Positions 47,789 through 58,226 of a stretch of 64,000 nucleotides of DNA are shown here, one piece after another. The position numbers were made by a program, and so were the translations under genes. The DNA comes from Anastrepha obliqua (Eukaryota > Arthropoda > Insecta > Diptera > Tephritidae). The notes under the pieces were generated by a model. That model had not been told where the DNA came from. It saw nothing but the letters and a program-made list of their open reading frames with translations, and did no database searches. Position 1 is the stretch's first letter, and every line of letters begins with the position of its first letter. The stretch is taken from positions 87,675,784 to 87,739,783 of the forward strand of contig NC_072893.1 in the NCBI RefSeq assembly GCF_027943255.1. Reading direction: 5' to 3'.

Positions 47789-48076
47789 GTATATACATAT
47801 ATATATAATTGGCGCGTAAACCCTGTTTGGGTGTTTGGCCGAGCTCCTCCTCGTATTTATGGTCTGCGCCTTGATGTTGTTCCACAAATGGAGGGTCCTA
47901 CAGTTTCAAGCCAACTCCGAACGGCAGATATTTTTATGAGGAGCTTTTTCATGGCAGAAATACACTCGGAGGTTTGCCATTGCCTGCCGAGGGGCGACCG
48001 CTATTAGAAAAATGTTTTTCTTATGTGAATTCCGAATGGTAGTCGCGCACCCACCCATTCGGCTACGGCGGGCGCC
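47789..48076 (-). mobile_element. tRNA-derived SINE, minus strand, B box deleted
   Basis: Body and tail are well preserved: a TA-rich tail at 47789-47809, then the complement of GTTTACGCGCCAATTATATA and GGCTCGGCC-type blocks. The head has GCCGTAGCCGAATGGGTGGG, but the ~40 bp containing the B box and spacer are missing between the ACCATTCGGAATTC and TTAGAAAAAC-type segments. It could not have been a pol III template in this form. Confidence 0.8.
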
Positions 48077-48807
48077 ATTATTTTAATTACCCAAGAGAAA
48101 TATCATCTTTTCTTTTTGCCATTTATGAAGAGCATCAGTGTTACGGCAGTGTTGCTAAATCGTTTTTCAAAAATCACGAAGACTTTCACCCTGATCATGT
48201 GCTATTATAGATAAGGGTATACCTTGTGGACACGAGTATAACTGAAGAGCATTAATTTTTAAATCACTCAGCTTTGGAAAAACAACCTTTAGAAAATTTT
48301 AAGTCTTTTTCAAGAAGCATACATATATTACTATATTTTTCTGAGTTTTTGGTAAAAGCTAGATATATCCTCTGGTTCTTTCCCCTCTTTTCCCCTGTAT
48401 GGTATCACAATGGACCAATTTTAATTTCTTATGCAAGTAGGCCTCTCCATATTAGTCCTTTACTGCATGAATTAACAAAGCGTTGAGAAACATTGTTTCA
48501 CGGTGGAAATAGCTTTATCTAATTACCAATCAAAGACATATTAAAAGAAAAAAAATTAAAATGTTTTATATCTTGATCTTTTTTTTTTTTGAGGAACCAT
48601 TTATAAAATCCAGTTGTGAAGTAATGAGATGAATCAGCTGAAATTTCCCAGGCCTAACACATAGAAGGTATTAGTTTTATTGCATTCACCACCTTTCCAG
48701 TTAGTACTAACCTTGGAAAGACAGCTGTTAAAATTTCATGATATTCTATTGATTAGTTCGTGAGTTATTGTGCTAAGAGTGACGCTACTTTTGATATTTT
48801 TAAAACA
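48077..48807. other. No recognisable gene
   Basis: Unassigned AT-rich DNA. It may include the worn 5' end of the following mariner, but I cannot see an ITR. Confidence 0.4.
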
Positions 48808-49397
48808 ATGAATCAAAAAGAATTTCATGTTTTAATTTTTTCATTGCTTCTTGATGGAAAAAAATCCATTCATGCAATGCAATGGCTTGAAAAGTGTTAT
48901 GGGGATTCGTTGACTTCATTCGTGGTCGTAGATATATTACACCGATGATGTGCTACGCAGTGAGGCGGTAACACCAGAAAACATCAAAAATATCCACAAA
49001 ATCGTTTTGAATGATCAAAAAGTGAAGTTGTGTGACTTAGTTGATATCATAAAGGCATCAGAAGAACGTGTTGGCTTTATTTTGAAAGACCATTGGACTA
49101 TGAGAGAGCTCTGTTCAAAGTGGGTGCCGCGTTTGCTCAGTGTTGACCAAAAACAAAAACGTGTTGATGATTCTGAGCACATCCACTGTATTCACCAGAT
49201 TTGGCTCCCAGTGATTATTGTCTGTTCGCATACATAAAAAAATGCTCGACGGTAAGAAGTTTTACTCGAAAGAAAATGTTATCGCTGAGGCCTATTTTGA
49301 GGTAAAAGATAAATCGCTTTACAATAGTGGCATTGATATGTTAGAGCGGTGCTGGAATGATTGTGTTATTCTTGATGGAAATTACGGTGATGAATAA
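48808..49397 (+). pseudogene. irritans-type mariner transposase relic, catalytic core deleted
   Basis: ATG 48808 starts MNQKEFHVLIFSLLLDGKKS. After a stop near 48947 the next frame gives ENIKNIHKIVLNDQKVKL, then KASEERVGFILKDH and MRELCSKWVPRLLSVDQKQK, with the WVP(R/H)-L motif of mariners. Sequence just after RVDDSEH is deleted and fused to 'SPDLAPSDY.LF' (frame changed, near 49195-49225), which carries the third Asp. The tail LERCWNDCVILDGNYGDE ends at 49397. The ENI.KIH..(I/V)LND.K.KL and LC.KWVPR.L...QKQ.RVDDSE blocks match the irritans subfamily, to which Himar1 belongs. First and second aspartates are missing. Confidence 0.8.
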
Positions 49398-49622
49398 AGC
49401 TAATTTTGAACAAAAAAGTGTGTTTTCTTTGTTAAACATATTTTTCATAAACATATTTTTTTTTATCAAAAAGTACTTTCGTTTTCCTCTGTTATCGTTT
49501 TTTGAAAATGAATCACTCGCACCTAAGTTCGGCTTTTTCTCCCACTTGCACAAAAGTGAGGCTATTTCGAAATGTCATATAATCATAGGTAATTTTTTTG
49601 TACTTTATTATTGCTGAATATA

Positions 49623-50552
49623 AAGGGTGTTTTTTTTAGAGGTTAGGTTTTCAAGTTGGCACTACTTTTTTCGTAGATGGTCTTTTTGACAGCTGTCACT
49701 TTATTTATGCTCAGTTTGGTTTGCCATTTCATAATGAATAGACTTACACCTGAACAACGTTTGCAAATCGTCGGTGAATGGGCCCAAAACGAGATGGCCA
49801 CCGATCCCGATTTTCACAAGAAAATTTTGTTCAGCGATGAAGCTCACTTTTGGTTGAATGGGTATGTTAATAAGCAAAATTGTCGCATTTGGAGTGAACA
49901 TAATCCACAAGCCATTGCTGAGACGCCGTTACATCCTCAAAAAGTCACTGTTTGGTGTGCTCTATGGGCAGAGGGAATCATTGGCCCATATTTCTTTAAA
50001 AATGAAGCCGGCCATAATGTTACAGTCAATGGAGAGCGCTATAGAGCCATGATTAATGACTTTTTCGTGCCTGAATTGGACGATGTTGATGCGGACGGCC
50101 TTTGGTTCCAACAAGACGGCGCTACATGCCATACAGCCAACGCAACAATCGATTTATTGAAGGAAACTTTTGGTGAGCGCATTATCTCGCGCCGTGGACC
50201 TGTGGCGTGGCCTCCAAGATCGTGCGATATAACACCGCTGGACTATTTCTTGTGGGGCTATGTGAAGTCGCTTGTCTACGCAGATAAGCCCGAGACGATT
50301 GACGTCTTGGAAGAGAATATTCGGCGCGTTATTGCTGACATACGGCCCCAATTGCTGCAAAAAGTGGTCGAAAATTGGGCCTCTCGGCTGGAATTTATTC
50401 GAGCCAACCGCGGCGGCCACTTGCCCGAAATCATTTTTAAAACATAATGGCAAACCCTTATCTTTATAATAAAGCTAAATTCTTGGCCATAACATTAAAT
50501 TATATACGTTTTATTTCATCTTGAAAACCTAACCTCTAAAAAAAGCACCCTT
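49623..50552 (+). mobile_element. DD41D (rosa-type) mariner deletion derivative with intact ends
   Basis: TA-flanked (49621-49622, 50553-50554), 930 bp, with inverted ends AAGGGTGTTTTTTTTAGAGG then TTAGGTTTTCAAG, mirrored at the right by CTTGAAAACCTAACCTC...CACCCTT. It carries a single uninterrupted frame and an AATAAA at 50468-50473. A complete relative would be longer by the ~110 codons missing here. Confidence 0.92.
49734..50447 (+). CDS. DD41D mariner transposase, N-terminally shortened but open (237 aa)
   Basis: I chose ATG 49734 (MNRLTPEQRLQIVGEWAQNE) over an earlier in-frame ATG at 49677 because related copies begin at this motif. After ~20 residues a deletion removes the helix-turn-helix and linker. 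The catalytic domain is intact: Asp35 in FSDEAHF, Asp128 in WFQQDGATCH and Asp170 in DITPLDYFLWG, with 41 residues between the last two. That is the DD41D spacing of the rosa group. The C-terminus LQKVVENW...IRANRGGHLPEIIF is complete. Full DD41D transposases are about 345 residues, so most of the DNA-binding domain is lacking. It is unlikely to recognise its own ITRs, but the open core is unusual among the broken copies here. Confidence 0.85.
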   Translation: MNRLTPEQRLQIVGEWAQNEMATDPDFHKKILFSDEAHFWLNGYVNKQNCRIWSEHNPQAIAETPLHPQKVTVWCALWAEGIIGPYFFKNEAGHNVTVNGERYRAMINDFFVPELDDVDADGLWFQQDGATCHTANATIDLLKETFGERIISRRGPVAWPPRSCDITPLDYFLWGYVKSLVYADKPETIDVLEENIRRVIADIRPQLLQKVVENWASRLEFIRANRGGHLPEIIFKT

Positions 50553-51264
50553 TATGTTTGATGGATTAAAACAGTTTGAATTGTTTTATAATATGATACC
50601 TAACTTGGAAATAAAACTGATTCATATGGGTTTATATGCGGTAAAGGACTAAGTACAAGTATTTAAAACCATAATTTGAAAAATTTTATCCTTTAAAACC
50701 TTACAGTTCTTTAAAAAATTAGTTGATGAGAAAACGAGTATGTAACTGCACATGCAGCTTTTTCTGTATAAATTTTACTGTCGCACGGTGTAATATATCA
50801 AGATATGTAAATTATAGTTAAAAAATTCTAAATTCCGCGTATGAGAGACGCCAAGAGTCTTGCAAAAAATAATGTTGCTATATATGTACTTATAGAAGAT
50901 TCCACATATATGCGCTATTCATTTTCTGACTGTCTGAAAACTGGTATAAACAAGATGAAGAGTGGGATTGACAATGAGATGTAAAGTGTAACGCCAGTAG
51001 TCTTATCAACTTATCTTTGCTGATGGTATTAAATCTTTTGGGCGCATAAATTGGGCATTGAATTGTTTTTCATTTATAAAAATTAGTTATTACATTGCAT
51101 TTAAATAATAATGAAGTGTTAACATAAATATTTTTGCCAGTCTTGAAAATACCGAGTTATTGGGAATCCGTTGCGTTTCTGCCGAGCAATCAAAGAAAAA
51201 CGAACGCGAATGCAAGCCGTATATCTAAAGCATGAAAGTCAAATGAAAAAACAAGTTTTTTTTC
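50553..51264. other. No recognisable gene
   Basis: Unassigned AT-rich DNA with short frames only. Confidence 0.5.
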
Positions 51265-51395
51265 TATTAGCGGCCGTTCCTCGGCAGGCAGTGGCACACT
51301 AGGTGATATATAATATTTCTGCCTTGAAAAAGCACCACCATAAAATAGTTAGTCCTCTCTTTGTGGGAAAAACATCAAGACGCATCGAATGCCGT
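51265..51395 (+). mobile_element. SINE middle fragment, plus strand
   Basis: Matches the SINE from TTAGCGGCCGTTCCTCGGCA through AATATTTCTGCCTTGAAAAA to TTTGTGGGAAAAACATCAAG. The head and tail are lost. Confidence 0.65.
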
Positions 51396-53053
51396 CAAAC
51401 CGTTTATGGAAACGCTAGCATGACGTAGGAACTCCATTATGGCTTTTTTTATTATTATTATAATAGACTTGAAAGATCAAGCAGGGGGCACCCCTTCATG
51501 AGTTCAGAGTATTTCTTGGAGCCCAACTACCTAAAACTTACGAACTTCATAATCATTAAACATTCCTTCTCCGCATTACTGGTTTTGCAGAAGAATTCAG
51601 TAGTTTTTTTTTTTTTAAAGAAGGTCAATATTTGCAAAATTCATGGATTACCTCCAAAAGGCAAGCCATTTTTTCGAGAAGGAATTCGGCAGTTCGCTCA
51701 AATTCAAACTAAAACTATGACCGGTGACGGGTAATATTTTAAATAAAATAATTGTACACATTTTTCTTCTATAAATACTCGAAGTCTGAGAAAAACTCAA
51801 GCTATCCCAATTAAAAAATAAAATATCTTACATAAAAGGTAAAACAATATACTAAAACAGTTTTTATTTACGTATAGTTAACCAGGTCAATGTCTCACGC
51901 TTAAGCAGCGTGCAATAGTTCAAAGTAAGTGAAGAATTTCAAAATTACCACGGTTGAAAAAAGTTCTCTGAGAATTGAGCAGGGAATAGTGTCGTTCTAA
52001 AATGGACCAGTTATAGGTTCGTTTGGATACACACCAATCAAATACACTTATGTACATGTATGGATACACATACGCGTATATATTATTTCTATTATAAAAA
52101 TCATCTATCAGTCACATGCCAATCGTGGGAAGATTGAGAATTATTGAGGTGATCAGACTTCAACTTATTGGATATATGCCAATAAGATTTTTACTGCTAA
52201 ATTAATATTCATGAGTGTTAGAATGAGGGTAAAAAGATTTTTACAGCGTTTTGTAGCTTGCAATAAATTGCAATGAATTTACGCGCAAATTTACTTTATG
52301 CGAATACAAATATTTTGTTCTTGCACAGTGAGGTATCAAAAATCTAGACTTGGAATGATGAAAAATTAATAATTAATGTTGACAGACTAATTAAAGTAAA
52401 TTATGGAATTTATCTAGATATTATAGCATATTTTAATTCAAACCCAAAAGTGGTTTGTTTACTTTTGAACGTTCTATGTCAAGTGAGCAAAGTATTGTGA
52501 ACATTATCGTAAATTTTTCTAAACCTTGGTTTATTTATAGGCTTGAGTTGCTTCAGTTGAGTATAATAAGAAGTAGACTGAAAAACTTTTGAATACAATA
52601 ATAACTTTGAGATTTATTCAATGTTGAAAATTTTGGCATTGAGAATAAAATATCTTTGTTGCTTTACAACATCCTTATAATTTTTCTTTAAGTTTGTAGG
52701 ATTAAACATATTAACAAAAAAGTGTTGGATAAAATGTATTTAAAAAATAATGTTTTTTCTGGAAAAACTACTGATGTAAGTGCTAAAAATTTTTGGGGAA
52801 AATTTTTTTTGTCATTTTGAAAAACACTCTCCTTACATTATTTTTTATTATTAGCTGAAAGCGGAGAGAGAGCTAGGACTCCTACTTGTATATTGTACCG
52901 TCTGCAAATCGATTCAAGCGCCGCTACGTATACTTCAGCCTAGAAATAAACGAATTTTCAGAAAAATTTACGACACCGTCCAAAATAGTTGGTTCACTTG
53001 ACATTGTTGCCTTATTAACAATTATGAATTCTCAAATTATAAGGAGTATATAG
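51396..53053. other. No recognisable gene
   Basis: An open frame at 51498-51734 shows no family motif. The stretch 52855-52940 is less AT-rich. No paired ends found. Confidence 0.4.
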
Positions 53054-53155
53054 ACTAGGCGGCGCACAATTAATCATCTAATATGATAGACGTACGACGA
53101 CAATTACAAATATTATAATACTACCTATAGAGTAATTAATTTCACGCCGCCTTGT
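53054..53155 (+). mobile_element. GGTGGCGC MITE, internally deleted to ~100 bp
   Basis: The ends GGCGGCGCACAATTAATCAT and ATTAATTTCACGCCGCC are intact. Only the GATAGACGTACGACGACAAT core remains between them; more than 120 bp of the interior is missing. Confidence 0.8.
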
Positions 53156-53586
53156 GTATGATAAAGTATATGGTTAAAAACATATAAGTTAAAATTTCCG
53201 TTAAGTTATGCGTTGAATTAAGCGTCAAAGCATTGGTTAAAAAATATTTAGAAATCAAAGAAAAATATCTTATGAAGATGGAGTTGAGTATTCCATAAAA
53301 TCAACTCCAAATGAAAAAAAAATTGGCTATAAAACTTAAGAATCTTCTATCACCACTCATAACCTTGTTTTGCTTTTGACGGATGTCAGTATTTGGGTAC
53401 CTAATTTTCGAATCAGTAAAGCATAGTAGATTTGTAAGTTTTAGGGAGCTCAGACATTCGAACCTCAATTTGTGTACACACACAAATCAAATTGAGTTAT
53501 TTCAGGCAGGTTCTGTAATTCACTTTGAAGTTTTCTACCAATTGTATTGAAATATAATACATTTTTCAGAAAAACACAGAAACTAT

Positions 53587-53919
53587 TTATATATATATAT
53601 ATATAGATATATAATTGGCGCGTACACCCTTTCTGGGTGTTTTGCCGAGCTCCTCCTCCTGTTTTTGGCGTGCGTCTTGATTTTATTCCACAAATGGAGG
53701 GACCTACAGTTTCAAGCTAACTCCGAACGACAGATATTTTTATGAGGAGTTTTTTCATGGCAGAAATACACTCGGAGGCTTGCCATTGCCTGCCGAGGGG
53801 CGATCGCTATTAGAAAAATGTTTTTTTAAATTTTGGTGTTTCACCGAGAATCGAACCTACGCTCTCTCTGTTAATTCCGAATGGTAGTCACGCACGAACC
53901 CATTCGGCTACGACGGCCG
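53587..53919 (-). mobile_element. Full-length tRNA-derived SINE, minus strand
   Basis: The second complete copy. On the minus strand it has the head TTCGGCCGTCGTAGCCGAAT, a B box GGTTCGATTCTCGG (near 53845-53858), the GCAGGCAATGGCAAGCCTCC body and the ACCCAGAAAGGGTGTACGCG 3' end. A TA-repeat tail lies at 53587-53612. It is colinear with the 44.3 kb copy. Confidence 0.85.
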
Positions 53920-55285
53920 AATATATTTTCTTCAGAGATTGAGGACTTCTGATTTTAACCCATTTACATCCCTAAAGTGTATTTCAGGTAGAACTGAGCT
54001 AAAAGATGTACCCTACTTTGTGGCCATGGTTTTCCCAGAGCAATTCGTACTCCAACTGATTACCTGTAAGCCTTGTCAGAGACCGCATTTCCATGTGAAC
54101 TTCTACTAAGAGTACTTAGAAATAATCTGCTACATACATGATTGGGCTATAAATTTTACTTCAAGGTTTTGAAGTAGTAAGATGGCATTTCTACTATAGG
54201 CAGGTAAACACCTACTTCTAAACTTATTCTCCAAAAGGTAAAAATTTAATTGTACGTTCTCTGGGAAAACTAAGACATCTTCTTCGGATAAAAGTGAAGT
54301 ATATTTCCATTATTTTGGCTAAATATAATATGGACATCCCTGATCGTGATAATTATTATGTAACATGTTTGCTCAACACTATACCTTAACGAATTCAACT
54401 TTGGAGTATGTCTTCAGCAGAGGTAGATATGTGTATTGACGTATAATCTGTCACTTGAGAAACACAAATTTAAATACGCAATGTGCATTCTGAGCTCTTA
54501 AAAAAAATAACAAAATGAACTAAATGTACATATAGAAGAATATCATAATTTGTAACACAATACAAAATCAGACAAAAAAGAATGGTAATGCGTGAGTGCC
54601 TCATAGCGCAAATACCGGCTGCAGTGCGAATGGACTCTAGGGCGTATGAGTAACATTAGACGAGCGCGTAAAAATGCACAGGTGGGCGTTAAGCCAAATA
54701 ATGAAAAGCGCAAATAGGCAACGGTACATATGAGAATGAGAAAACAAACATGAGAGCCTAACAAGTCGGCAGATAATTTTAGCAGACAGCTAAAAGAGCA
54801 TGACTGTGCTGATTTTTTTTTTTATGTACGATTATATGTAGGCATAACATTTATACAGATGTATGTTTATGCATGCGTAGATACACACTAGGCGCAGCAA
54901 GTCCACTGATCTGAGGTAATGAACTTGAGGCGTCTCTAACAGCGGTGGCCACCTGCCAGCTTTGCGAATTGCGTCGCTGCTTACATTAATTTAATGAGAT
55001 ACTCATTCCGTGTCTGCGTAATTTTGCATATTTTTGGATGAATGGATCATATGCGCGCTTGTGTACATTTCTTTGTTTAGGAATATGCAGGGTATGTAGA
55101 ATATGTATTCAGCTATAGCACATCCGCACGTATGTATCTTATACCCAACGTAGCCAAAAATAAAATATTATGTGCCAAGGAACTGCATAAACACGCATCT
55201 AAGGGGTCTCGCCCAAATGTTGTTTAAAATAAAGCATGTCAAAATTTAGATTATTTCGGGTTTTACTATTTTTAATCAAACTACG
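53920..55285. other. No recognisable gene
   Basis: A moderately GC-balanced section (53940-54120) and the block 54595-54720 are open over short distances but show no known motif. Unassigned. Confidence 0.4.
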
Positions 55286-55289
55286 GCTT

Positions 55290-55490
55290 GTGAAAAATGG
55301 CATCAAATTAATGCCCGCCATTAGCACATCTACTGGTAAAATCTGCCAAAAAGTCGATTCATGAATGCCTAATTAATGAGAACGTTGAGATATCGATGTT
55401 GATGGTTGTTCAGAAATACTCTGCGATACAGCAGCAATATTCTCAACAGAACGTTCAGTTTTTGGTCTATCAGTCTTTTTTTACATGAAA
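55290..55490 (-). pseudogene. Detached DD41D transposase DNA-binding fragment
   Basis: The minus strand encodes KTDRPKTERSVENIAAVSQS then ISEQPSTSISQRSH, a stop, and LGIHESTFWQIL. This matches the second HTH region of rosa-type transposases ('RT.ENIAAV..S....PSTSI.RRS..L.IS..SL..IL'). It lies ~300 bp from, and opposite in orientation to, the catalytic-domain relic at 55.9 kb. Confidence 0.65.
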
Positions 55491-55792
55491 AATAGAAAAA
55501 TTTGACAAACTTTTAATCCTAGTACCTCGATTTTCATTTAGAAATATTTTTAGTATACGGTTTTAATTTTAATAGCATAAAAAAATGTTGTGTTTGGGTT
55601 TGAAACTTGGATTTATAACGTTTATAACGCAACTAGTTATATAGAATTTTATAAAAAACTAATAAACATTCAAAACAAAAAATTTAAATGATTCAAAACT
55701 GGTCAAAATGGTGATGTACATCGTTTTTGGCGGGCTGTAAGTGAATAATAAATATTATGGCATAAGATATTAAATCCTTATCAGCTTTGTAC

Positions 55793-56590
55793 ATGGTGAG
55801 CCATATAGCGTTTGCTTTTTGAACCACCTATTTTTTTGAGAATGGTAACACAAATGACATGTCAAATGTGTTCATAATTTACTTAAAGGTTTGAAATTTA
55901 CTAAATGGGACGCTATATGCTTGAACAAAATTGGGGAAACTGTGAGAAATTTGAAAAAAAAAAATCATCTTTTCTGATGAAGCTCATTTTCACATCGGTG
56001 GCCGGTTGTCGGATTTGGGGCTCAGAAAATCTACACGTTACTGTAGAGAAGCAAATGCATCCACAACGAGTCACTGTTTGGTGCGGTTTTTGGTCTGGCG
56101 GCATCATCGGACCATTTTTTTCGAAAATGAGCGAGGGGCCACGGTTACAGTAAATGGCGAGCGTTACCCTGACATTCTCAACGAGTTGTTTCCAAAAATT
56201 GAAGAGGATGACATGGACGACATTTGGTTTCAACAGGACGGCGCAGCTTGTCACACTGCCAAAGTTACACTCGAACTTTTGGCTACCGTTTTTGAAAACC
56301 GAATAATCAGCCGAAATTCCGATATCAATTGGCCGCCTCAGAGCTGTGATTTAAGCCCGTTGGACTATTTTTTGTGGGGAGCCGTTAAGGACAAATGCTA
56401 TGCGAACCATCCAGAGACGATTGATGCTTTAAAACACGAAATCGTAGTTGTCATTCATGAAATTGGAGCCCAAACAATCGAAAATGTGCTTAAAAATTGG
56501 GTTGATCGAATGGCCTACTGTAAAGCCAGTCGTGGCAGTCATTTGAACGATATTATTTTTCATTCATAAATGACAATGTTCAATCTTCAA
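55793..56590 (+). mobile_element. DD41D (rosa-type) mariner copy, right end cut off
   Basis: A probable left end GTGAGCCATATAGCGTTTGC lies at about 55797, but no inverted partner follows the gene. The sequence passes directly into a SINE head scrap at 56601. The element therefore lost its right ITR, probably when the neighbouring retroelements inserted or rearranged. Confidence 0.55.
55905..56569 (+). pseudogene. DD41D transposase, deleted and twice frameshifted
   Basis: The start GRYMLEQNWG matches the rosa-type N-terminus, then jumps by internal deletion to the first-Asp region (frame shifted; the 'FSDEAHF' codons are readable near 55970). The 55905 frame continues RIWGSENLHVTVEKQMHPQR and VTVWCGFWSGGIIGPF. 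The frame ending at 56569 then gives VTVNGERY, MDDIWFQQDGAACHTA (second Asp), SCDLSPLDYFLWGAVKDKCY (third Asp, 41-residue spacing) and the C-terminal ENVLKNWVDRMAYCKASRGS. The frames switch near 55985 and 56130. Confidence 0.85.
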
Positions 56591-56600
56591 AATAAAAAAA

Positions 56601-56630
56601 AGCCACGCACCAACCCATTCGGCTACGGCC
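56601..56630 (-). mobile_element. SINE head scrap fused to a retrotransposon
   Basis: Thirty bases (minus strand GGCCGTAGCCGAATGGGTTG then GTGCGTGGCT) match only the tRNA-like start of the SINE. The next base begins the I-like RNase H fragment. It is a junction and not a complete copy. Confidence 0.65.
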
Positions 56631-57382
56631 TGTACAGACAGTAAATCTGCCATCGCAGCTCTGTCGAGCGCAAACAGCAGAGAACCTTTAATTGACAATA
56701 TTCGAAATAAATTGTCCCAGCAAAAGGCAAAAATAAAAGTTATGTGGATCCCTGGACACAGCGGAATTCTTGGCAATGGTAACGCTGATAAAGCAGCGAA
56801 AAATGTCAGCAATATACCTACATTCTGTTTCGAAACCTTCGTTAAATCCGACATTCTCAGAATAAAAATCTGAGCTACAAATCCATTAATCCAGAACGAC
56901 TAAAAGCAATTATTCCAACAGGAGCGACACTGCAGCAGACAAAAACATTTACCCGACTCCGGCTAGGACACACAAATATTACTCACCAACACCTTCTAAA
57001 AGGAATGCCTGCCCCGATTTGCTCAGCATGTAACTGTCCACTGTCCATTATTCATATAATAGACTACTGCACCAAGTATAACAATGGCAGAAACAATATC
57101 TTTAACGGCAGGAAACCTTCCGATTTACTGAAAGAGATTTCTCTAGAAAATATGTCGAATATTTATAATTTTATATATCAAATTTGACTAGGTTATCTTT
57201 TATAATTTTGTTTATTAATTACCTACACATAATAATTTTTATTCTAATATTTTTTTTATAAATAAGTAAAAAATCTATTAGTATTATTTCAGGCCGATAG
57301 TCCCAGCTACTAATGCCTTTCGCAATGTAATATAGTTATTTATAATTATATTTCTAATAAATAAATAAATAAATAAAATAAA
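56631..57382 (+). pseudogene. 5'-truncated I-like non-LTR retrotransposon with TAAA tail
   Basis: From 56634 the frame reads TDSKSAIAALSSANSREPLI and, further on, KVMWIPGHSGILGNGNADKA. These are the second Asp strand and the HSG.xGN..AD motif of an RNase H domain. After a stop and shift, RLRLGHTNITHQHLLKGMPA and PICSACNCPLSIIHII give the Cys-rich segment that follows RNase H in I/Jockey-type ORF2, ending at TGA about 57187. The 3' UTR ends in a TAAATAAA-type tail (57355-57382). Everything upstream is missing, as expected of incomplete reverse transcription. Confidence 0.8.
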
Positions 57383-58072
57383 AGCGTAATATATTTCGAG
57401 GTTTAGGAACAAAAATGTTGATCAAGCCATATTATATTATTTAATTAAATTAATACTTCAAAATACTATCTGCATTCTTAGTCTTCAGGGACTCACTGTT
57501 TCCAGTGGAAAGCAATTAATGAAAAAAAAAATTAATAAATTGTAGCTACAACTGCATCATAAGTATTTGAAAGCATTCTTCAAATTCTCCCTATACCTGA
57601 AACTGCTTCTGCTATTTGCTACTTCTTTTACCAGATAAGCTAGAACTAATAACTGCGAATGTAGGTCAATGTCGACGCATTTGGCAAACCAGCCATTATG
57701 CCAACCCAGCATTGTGATTCTACCCCAGCAGCGGAATTTCCTCCGCAGTTGTCATTATGAAGGAAGTGCACACAAGTGACAGGGCGATTTCCTGCGCATT
57801 TACAAAAGCAATTGTAATTTATGTAATAAATTTCAGTAGCAATAAAATTGGCCTGTGGTTCTATGCGCCTATGGAGTATTTGCTGAGCTTGACCTTCTTC
57901 AAGGTTTGGCAATGTGAGGTGCGAGTATAAATATATGTGCATATTTTTATTATTGAAAGAAAATGCGTACGAAATGTTATATTTATTGGATACATACTAA
58001 CTATGTATGTTCGTATGCTTGTATGTAAGTATGTGCCAGTACTCGCAAGTCATATTTCCCTCAGTAATTTGT
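57383..58072. other. Unassigned DNA holding one possible exon
   Basis: Apart from the frame at 57646-57942, only short simple-sequence runs (TATG near 58000-58030) are seen. Confidence 0.4.
57646..57942 (-). CDS. Possible exon of an unidentified gene
   Basis: A 98-codon minus-strand frame, of which the 57646-57790 half is clearly less AT-rich than its surroundings. It reads NLEEGQAQQILHRRIEPQAN, then CFCKCAGNRPVTCVHFLHND and NCGGNSAAGVESQCWVGIMA. An internal TGCTTTTGTAAATGCGCAG could act as a 3' splice site near 57789. Five cysteines and varied composition argue for real coding sequence, but I recognise no family and no partner exon. Confidence 0.25.
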   Translation of the reverse strand: MHIYLYSHLTLPNLEEGQAQQILHRRIEPQANFIATEIYYINYNCFCKCAGNRPVTCVHFLHNDNCGGNSAAGVESQCWVGIMAGLPNASTLTYIRSY

Positions 58073-58226
58073 ATTGGAAATATGCCCAAAATATATTTTT
58101 CCTTGAAGCTCTTGACATGCCGAAAATTTTAAATTGCCATTGGCTGTTCTTTGCAAAAACAAAAAATCAGTGAAATACTGATTTCTAGCGGAAATCGCAT
58201 AATTCAATGAAGTAAATAATGTACAC
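58073..58226 (+). repeat. Direct repeat flanking a Tc1-like fragment (left)
   Basis: About 154 bp, beginning ATTGGAAATATGCCCAAAAT and ending near ATGTACAC. It matches 58540-58697 with scattered mismatches and small indels (shared GAAGCTCTTGACAT, TTTTAAATTGCCATTG, GTGAAAT). Confidence 0.75.

Noticed and set aside
53587..53612. TA microsatellite as an independent repeat
   Set aside because: It is the 3' tail of the adjacent SINE; the other SINE copies have the same tail.
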